Assembly (NCBI GenBank): GCA_947492375.1
Contig: CANLMI010000001.1
Location: forward strand, 930,001 to 994,000
Source: an uncultured Kordiimonas sp.
GTDB lineage: Bacteria; Pseudomonadota; Alphaproteobacteria; Sphingomonadales; Kordiimonadaceae
DNA: 64,000 nucleotides
Direction: 5' to 3'
The translations under genes and the position numbers were made by a program. Position 1 is the stretch's first letter. Every line of letters begins with the position of its first letter. Shown piece by piece: positions 60,199 through 64,000 of the stretch. The notes beneath the pieces were generated by a model. That model saw only the letters and a list, made by a program, of their open reading frames with translations. It ran no database searches and was not told the origin of the DNA.

Positions 60199-60882
60199 AT
60201 GGAACTTGAAACCCTGACAGCATTTGATGTCGCCGTTCTGGTTATTATCGGATTATCCACATTATTTGCCTTTGGTCGTGGTTTCACGACTGTTGCGCTT
60301 TCCTTTGGCGCATGGATCGGTTCTCTCTTTGCGACAGTTTTTGGTTTCACGCTCGCAAAACCCTATGGCCGTGAATATATTTCCCCGCCAGAACTTGCAG
60401 ATATCATCACGCTTGCCGTTATTTTCTTCCTGTCGCTCTTCATCCTAAAACAAATCGCAGAATGGATTGGCGGCATGGTAAAAGACAGCCCTGTTGGCTT
60501 GCTCGACCGATCACTCGGCGCGCTATTTGGCCTTTTGCGCGGCATGGTTATTATCTCGATCGCGTATCTGGGCTTCAGCAAAATTTTCAACGAGGATAAC
60601 TCGCCTGAGTGGGTGCAAACGGCACAGACACGCCCGCTTGTTGCATGGGGTGCCAATATGGTTGAAGGATTTGCACAGAGAATGCTCGGCGAAGATACAA
60701 AATCGATTGGCACAGATTATGTGGACCGAGCCGCCAAGGCAATTCCAAACCAGTTTTTAACCGACCAAGCAGAACAAGCCGCAGCCAAATACCTAAAAGA
60801 TCAACGCAAAGACCTTGAGGACCTGATATCTGATGTTTCTGAAGATGATAGAGGTTCTCAAAAGGGTGATAACAACAATTAA
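60199..60882 (+). CDS. cvpA: CvpA family membrane protein
   Basis: CvpA proteins have four membrane helices and are linked to colicin V export, envelope integrity and purF expression. This 227-residue protein has helices at about 10-30, 35-52, 70-92 and 108-128. The conserved segment is GLLDRSLGALFGLLRGMVII. The C-terminal 90 residues are polar. I chose ATG 60199; a TTG sits one codon upstream. It lies between radA and purF, as is usual. Confidence 0.92.
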   Translation: MELETLTAFDVAVLVIIGLSTLFAFGRGFTTVALSFGAWIGSLFATVFGFTLAKPYGREYISPPELADIITLAVIFFLSLFILKQIAEWIGGMVKDSPVGLLDRSLGALFGLLRGMVIISIAYLGFSKIFNEDNSPEWVQTAQTRPLVAWGANMVEGFAQRMLGEDTKSIGTDYVDRAAKAIPNQFLTDQAEQAAAKYLKDQRKDLEDLISDVSEDDRGSQKGDNNN

Positions 60883-60997
60883 ACCCTGCTTACAAATACC
60901 CAACAAAATGTCGTGTAAGTTCATTTTCTGCTAGGCTTATTCGCTTACAGAAGATATATCGTGCTTCATAACGGTTAACATAGTTGCAGGATGAGTT

Positions 60998-62479
60998 ATG
61001 ACCGACTTTAAGACCTCGCTAACCACCAATCCATTTGACGATGACAAATTGAGGGAGGAATGCGGCGTTTTTGGCATATTCGGCACACCAGATGCCACAG
61101 CACACTGCACCCTCGGCTTGCATGCTCTTCAACATAGAGGGCAAGAAGCTGCAGGTATTATTACTTATGACGGTAAAACATTTCATTCAAAACGCGTTTT
61201 GGGCCATGTTGCCGACAATTTTACCAGCAAAGAAATCATTGACCAATTGCCCGGTGATGCAGCGATTGGCCATGTAAGATATTCAACAACCGGCGATACT
61301 GTTCTGAGAAACTGCCAACCACTCTTTGCAGAATTTGCCTCAGGCGGTTTCGGCGTTGCCCACAACGGCAACCTCACGAACGCATATCACCTTAGAAAAT
61401 CGCTTGTTCGTCGTGGTTCTATTTTCCAATCAACATCTGATACCGAAGTTATCATTCACTTGATAGCGACAAGTAAATTTAGAACACTACTTGATCGTTT
61501 CGTTGATACACTGCGCCAATTGGAAGGCGCATATTCACTTGTATCGCTCACAAGTGAAGGCCTTATTGGTGTGCGTGACCCTCTCGGTGTGCGCCCGCTT
61601 GTTCTTGGTAAGCTTGATAAATCATACATTCTTTGCTCTGAAACATGCGCGCTTGATATTATCGGCGCTAAATATGTCCGGGATATCGAGCCCGGTGAAC
61701 TTGTTATCATTACAGAGAAAGGCATCGAAAGCCTGAAACCGTTTCCTGAGAGCAAACCTCGTCCTTGCATATTCGAGCATGTTTATTTTGCCCGCCCCGA
61801 TAGTTATATGGATGGTATGAGCGTTTACGAAGTGAGAAAACGCATTGGCGCTGAACTGGCGAGAGAAAACCCGGTGGACGCTGATGTCGTTATTCCTGTA
61901 CCGGATTCTGGCACGCCAGCCGCCATCGGCTATGCACAGGAATCAGGTATTCCTTTTGAGCTTGGTATTATCCGCAATCATTATGTTGGGCGGACCTTTA
62001 TTGAACCGAGCGATCAAATCCGACATTTTGGTGTGAAACTAAAGCACAATGCCAACCACTGGCACATTAAAGGCAAAAAAGTTGTACTGGTAGACGATTC
62101 GATTGTTCGTGGTACGACTTCTATGAAGATTGTAAATATGGTTCGTGAAGCGGGGGCCACGGAAGTACACATGCGTATTGCATCACCGCCAACCGCCCAT
62201 AGCTGTTATTACGGCGTTGATACACCAGAGCGCCAAAAGCTATTAGCGGCGCGTATGGATGTCGCTGCCATGCAAGATCATATACACGCAGATTCGCTCG
62301 CGTTTCTGACAATAGATGGGTTATACCGCGCTGTTGGTGAAGCTGAAGGACGCAACCAGCAATGCCCAAAGCATTGTGATGCCTGCTTTACCGGTGAGTA
62401 CCCAACATTTCTAACTGATCAAAGCGAGAAAGAAAACGATAAAGATCAGTTGAATCAAATCGCCTCAACAGGCTCATAA
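60998..62479 (+). CDS. purF: Amidophosphoribosyltransferase
   Basis: PurF transfers the glutamine amide to PRPP in the first committed step of purine synthesis. The 493-residue protein has its catalytic Cys22 in REECGVFGIFG after a 21-residue propeptide that must be removed. The PRPP loop is VVLVDDSIVRGTTS. Cysteines in RPCIFEHVYFARPDS, HSCYYGVDTP and KHCDACFTGEYP fit the [4Fe-4S] ligand set of the B. subtilis type. It follows cvpA after 115 bp. Confidence 0.96.
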   Translation: MTDFKTSLTTNPFDDDKLREECGVFGIFGTPDATAHCTLGLHALQHRGQEAAGIITYDGKTFHSKRVLGHVADNFTSKEIIDQLPGDAAIGHVRYSTTGDTVLRNCQPLFAEFASGGFGVAHNGNLTNAYHLRKSLVRRGSIFQSTSDTEVIIHLIATSKFRTLLDRFVDTLRQLEGAYSLVSLTSEGLIGVRDPLGVRPLVLGKLDKSYILCSETCALDIIGAKYVRDIEPGELVIITEKGIESLKPFPESKPRPCIFEHVYFARPDSYMDGMSVYEVRKRIGAELARENPVDADVVIPVPDSGTPAAIGYAQESGIPFELGIIRNHYVGRTFIEPSDQIRHFGVKLKHNANHWHIKGKKVVLVDDSIVRGTTSMKIVNMVREAGATEVHMRIASPPTAHSCYYGVDTPERQKLLAARMDVAAMQDHIHADSLAFLTIDGLYRAVGEAEGRNQQCPKHCDACFTGEYPTFLTDQSEKENDKDQLNQIASTGS

Positions 62480-62493
62480 GAATAGAGATAAGA

Positions 62494-63243
62494 ATGTCTG
62501 ACCAAGCTAACAAACCTCTTGAAGGTCGCCTTGCCCTTGTTACAGGGGCGTCACGTGGTATTGGGCGCGCTGTTGCTCTCAAGCTGGCTGAAGCTGGCGC
62601 TGACATTATCGCGGTTGCGAGAAACCGTTCACAAGGCGCGCTTGAAGAGCTTGATGACCGCATCCGAGAGTTTGGCCAGAATTGCACCATAGCCCCGCTG
62701 GACCTTAAGCAAGGTGACATGATTGACCGCCTTGGCGGTATGATTTACGAGCGCTGGGGCAAGCTGGATATTCTGGTCGGCAATGCAGGTATCCTTGGCC
62801 CTATATCACCACTTGGGCATGTATCTCCAAAAGACTGGGATGAGGTATTCACTGTAAATGTAACAGCAAACTGGCGTCTTATCCGGTCAATGGACCCGCT
62901 TCTTAAATTATCCGATGCAGGACGTGCAATTTTTGTTTCCTCTGGTGCAGCGAGCAAAAACAAACAACATTGGGGCGCTTATGGTGCGAGCAAAGCAGCG
63001 TTAGAACATCTGATAAAAACGTATGCCGCAGAATGCTCAATCAACACTATTAAAGCCAATCTGATCGACCCCGGCCCTATCCGCACCCACATGCGGGCGC
63101 AAGCAGTTCCCGGTGAAGATCCGAATAGCTTGCCAACATCAGATCAAATAGCACCGCTCTTCATCGAACTTGCAAGCCCACTCTGTAACAAGCAAGGCGA
63201 AATCGTTAACTTTTATGATTGGGCAGGCATCAAACGACGTTAA
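62494..63243 (+). CDS. Short-chain dehydrogenase/reductase
   Basis: This 249-residue classical SDR has the NAD(P) loop TGASRGIG at residues 17-24, NAG at 97-99 and the active pair Tyr163/Lys167 in YGASK with Ser149 or Ser150. The Asn at SKNKQHW is unusual but away from the site. It starts 15 bp after purF and is probably co-transcribed. Substrate unknown. Confidence 0.88.
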   Translation: MSDQANKPLEGRLALVTGASRGIGRAVALKLAEAGADIIAVARNRSQGALEELDDRIREFGQNCTIAPLDLKQGDMIDRLGGMIYERWGKLDILVGNAGILGPISPLGHVSPKDWDEVFTVNVTANWRLIRSMDPLLKLSDAGRAIFVSSGAASKNKQHWGAYGASKAALEHLIKTYAAECSINTIKANLIDPGPIRTHMRAQAVPGEDPNSLPTSDQIAPLFIELASPLCNKQGEIVNFYDWAGIKRR

Positions 63244-63284
63244 TTTATAAGATTAATAAAATTAATTAACCATTTGATATATCA

Positions 63285-64000
63285 CTACCTTTCCAGTGCA
63301 TACCCGCGCTCATGCTCAACTATATGCCATCCGGGATTAAGCTCTAACGTCCATTTATCATTATTAATGACAAGCTCACCGTTTTCTTCAACTGCTTCAA
63401 CATAAATCCACGGCGGGCGCGGCCCCATCATTGCGCCACCTGTTGCATGTAAACTACCCCAGTCGTCCGATATTTCCATTTCCTGAAATACCCGCCCATC
63501 TGTACCAAGAGACACAACAGAACTGGGATCCATACGGAAACCGCTTGCTGTTAATACAAGAACTTTACCGTCAACAAACCGCGCACGGTACTGCGCCCGC
63601 TCATTATCCAAAGTCCTTTGGCGCTTACTTTCAAACTCAAAGGACGCATAATAGCCAAACGGAGTTGTTGCCGCCTCAAAGTTTGCATCACTCAATACAC
63701 TTTCATCAAGATGCGACGCTTTAGCGTAGGTATCAGCAAGGTCGTACTGACCAGAAAAATTGTTTCGCCAATTTGGGAACTCTTTGTCGAGCAAAATGGC
63801 CCATGCAGGCGTTGTGAAATAAGCAAAGTCATGTGCATATGTTTCACGCGCTACCAAGTCTGGCATTCGGTTCGCAATGAATGCGGCAAACTCGCTATCT
63901 GATTTCGTTAGTTTGTGCCCGGTATATTCAGGGATGCCTTCATATAACTGCCAATAACGTTCAGCCCGAACAGCTCGTTCATCACCAACTAGTCGTTTTG
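63285..64000 (-). CDS. C-terminal part of an unknown protein (5' end beyond the window)
   Basis: The frame stays open to the right edge, so the gene starts outside. About 238 residues are visible. Near its visible start is ERYWQLYEGIPEYTG, a stretch resembling the downstream Glu region of some HExxH metallopeptidases, but the HExxH itself is not in view. The remainder holds a hydrophilic domain ending LNPGWHIVEHERGYALE. I cannot assign a function; a peptidase is a guess. Confidence 0.6.
   Translation of the reverse strand, partial: KRLVGDERAVRAERYWQLYEGIPEYTGHKLTKSDSEFAAFIANRMPDLVARETYAHDFAYFTTPAWAILLDKEFPNWRNNFSGQYDLADTYAKASHLDESVLSDANFEAATTPFGYYASFEFESKRQRTLDNERAQYRARFVDGKVLVLTASGFRMDPSSVVSLGTDGRVFQEMEISDDWGSLHATGGAMMGPRPPWIYVEAVEENGELVINNDKWTLELNPGWHIVEHERGYALER

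Overview
The window looks like a chromosomal segment of an alphaproteobacterium, probably a marine or free-living lineage of moderate GC (judged by eye, not computed). Three things point there. The gene order bamA-rseP-dxr-cdsA-uppS-frr-pyrH-tsf-rpsB and the order nuoA-to-nuoN followed by birA, coaX, rnj, mce, a DUF1467 gene, proS, lolC, lolD and dnaE are both typical of Alphaproteobacteria. The prolyl-tRNA synthetase is the short form without an editing insert. A RadA-CvpA-PurF-SDR block also occurs in that order in the class. I cannot name the genus from sequence alone.

Layout. Positions 1-9060 (minus strand) carry envelope and translation genes: outer-membrane assembly (bamA, cut by the left edge), site-2 protease (rseP), isoprenoid and phospholipid precursor steps (dxr, cdsA, uppS), ribosome recycling (frr), UMP kinase (pyrH), and the tsf-rpsB pair behind a structured leader. 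Positions 9121-17343 (minus) hold a NUDIX hydrolase, dnaE, a small membrane protein, lolD-lolC and proS. Positions 17694-35944 (minus) form one long, tightly packed block: all fourteen Complex I genes, then birA, coaX, RNase J, methylmalonyl-CoA epimerase and a DUF1467 protein. Positions 36188-38103 are a tRNA-rich accessory stretch: two identical tRNA-Asp genes inside a 105-bp direct repeat, two tRNA-Val genes, a small NUDIX gene and a decayed PadR-type regulator. Positions 38157-45244 (minus) are the proteostasis cluster tig-clpP-clpX-lon-hup with tRNA-Leu upstream of tig. Positions 45545-50239 hold the NAD(P)HX repair enzyme, an NTF2-like secreted protein, tRNA-His and the plus-strand nitrogen operon glnB-glnA behind a good sigma-54 promoter match. 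Positions 50372-52596 are the least familiar part: a protein ending in a FliM-like motif, an orphan 223-residue protein, and a small conserved-looking protein. From 52802 to 63243 genes run on plus: parE, a DEAD-box helicase, an enoyl-CoA hydratase, mlaE-mlaF, radA, cvpA, purF and an SDR oxidoreductase. A partial unknown gene on minus runs off the right edge.

Most of the window is core housekeeping. I found no CRISPR array, no complete mobile element and no recognisable new multi-gene system. The parts that reward a second look are the tRNA-Asp duplication with its PadR relic, the rpsB leader, the glnBA sigma-54 promoter, the histone-like tail on trigger factor, and the 50.3-52.6 kb orphan genes.
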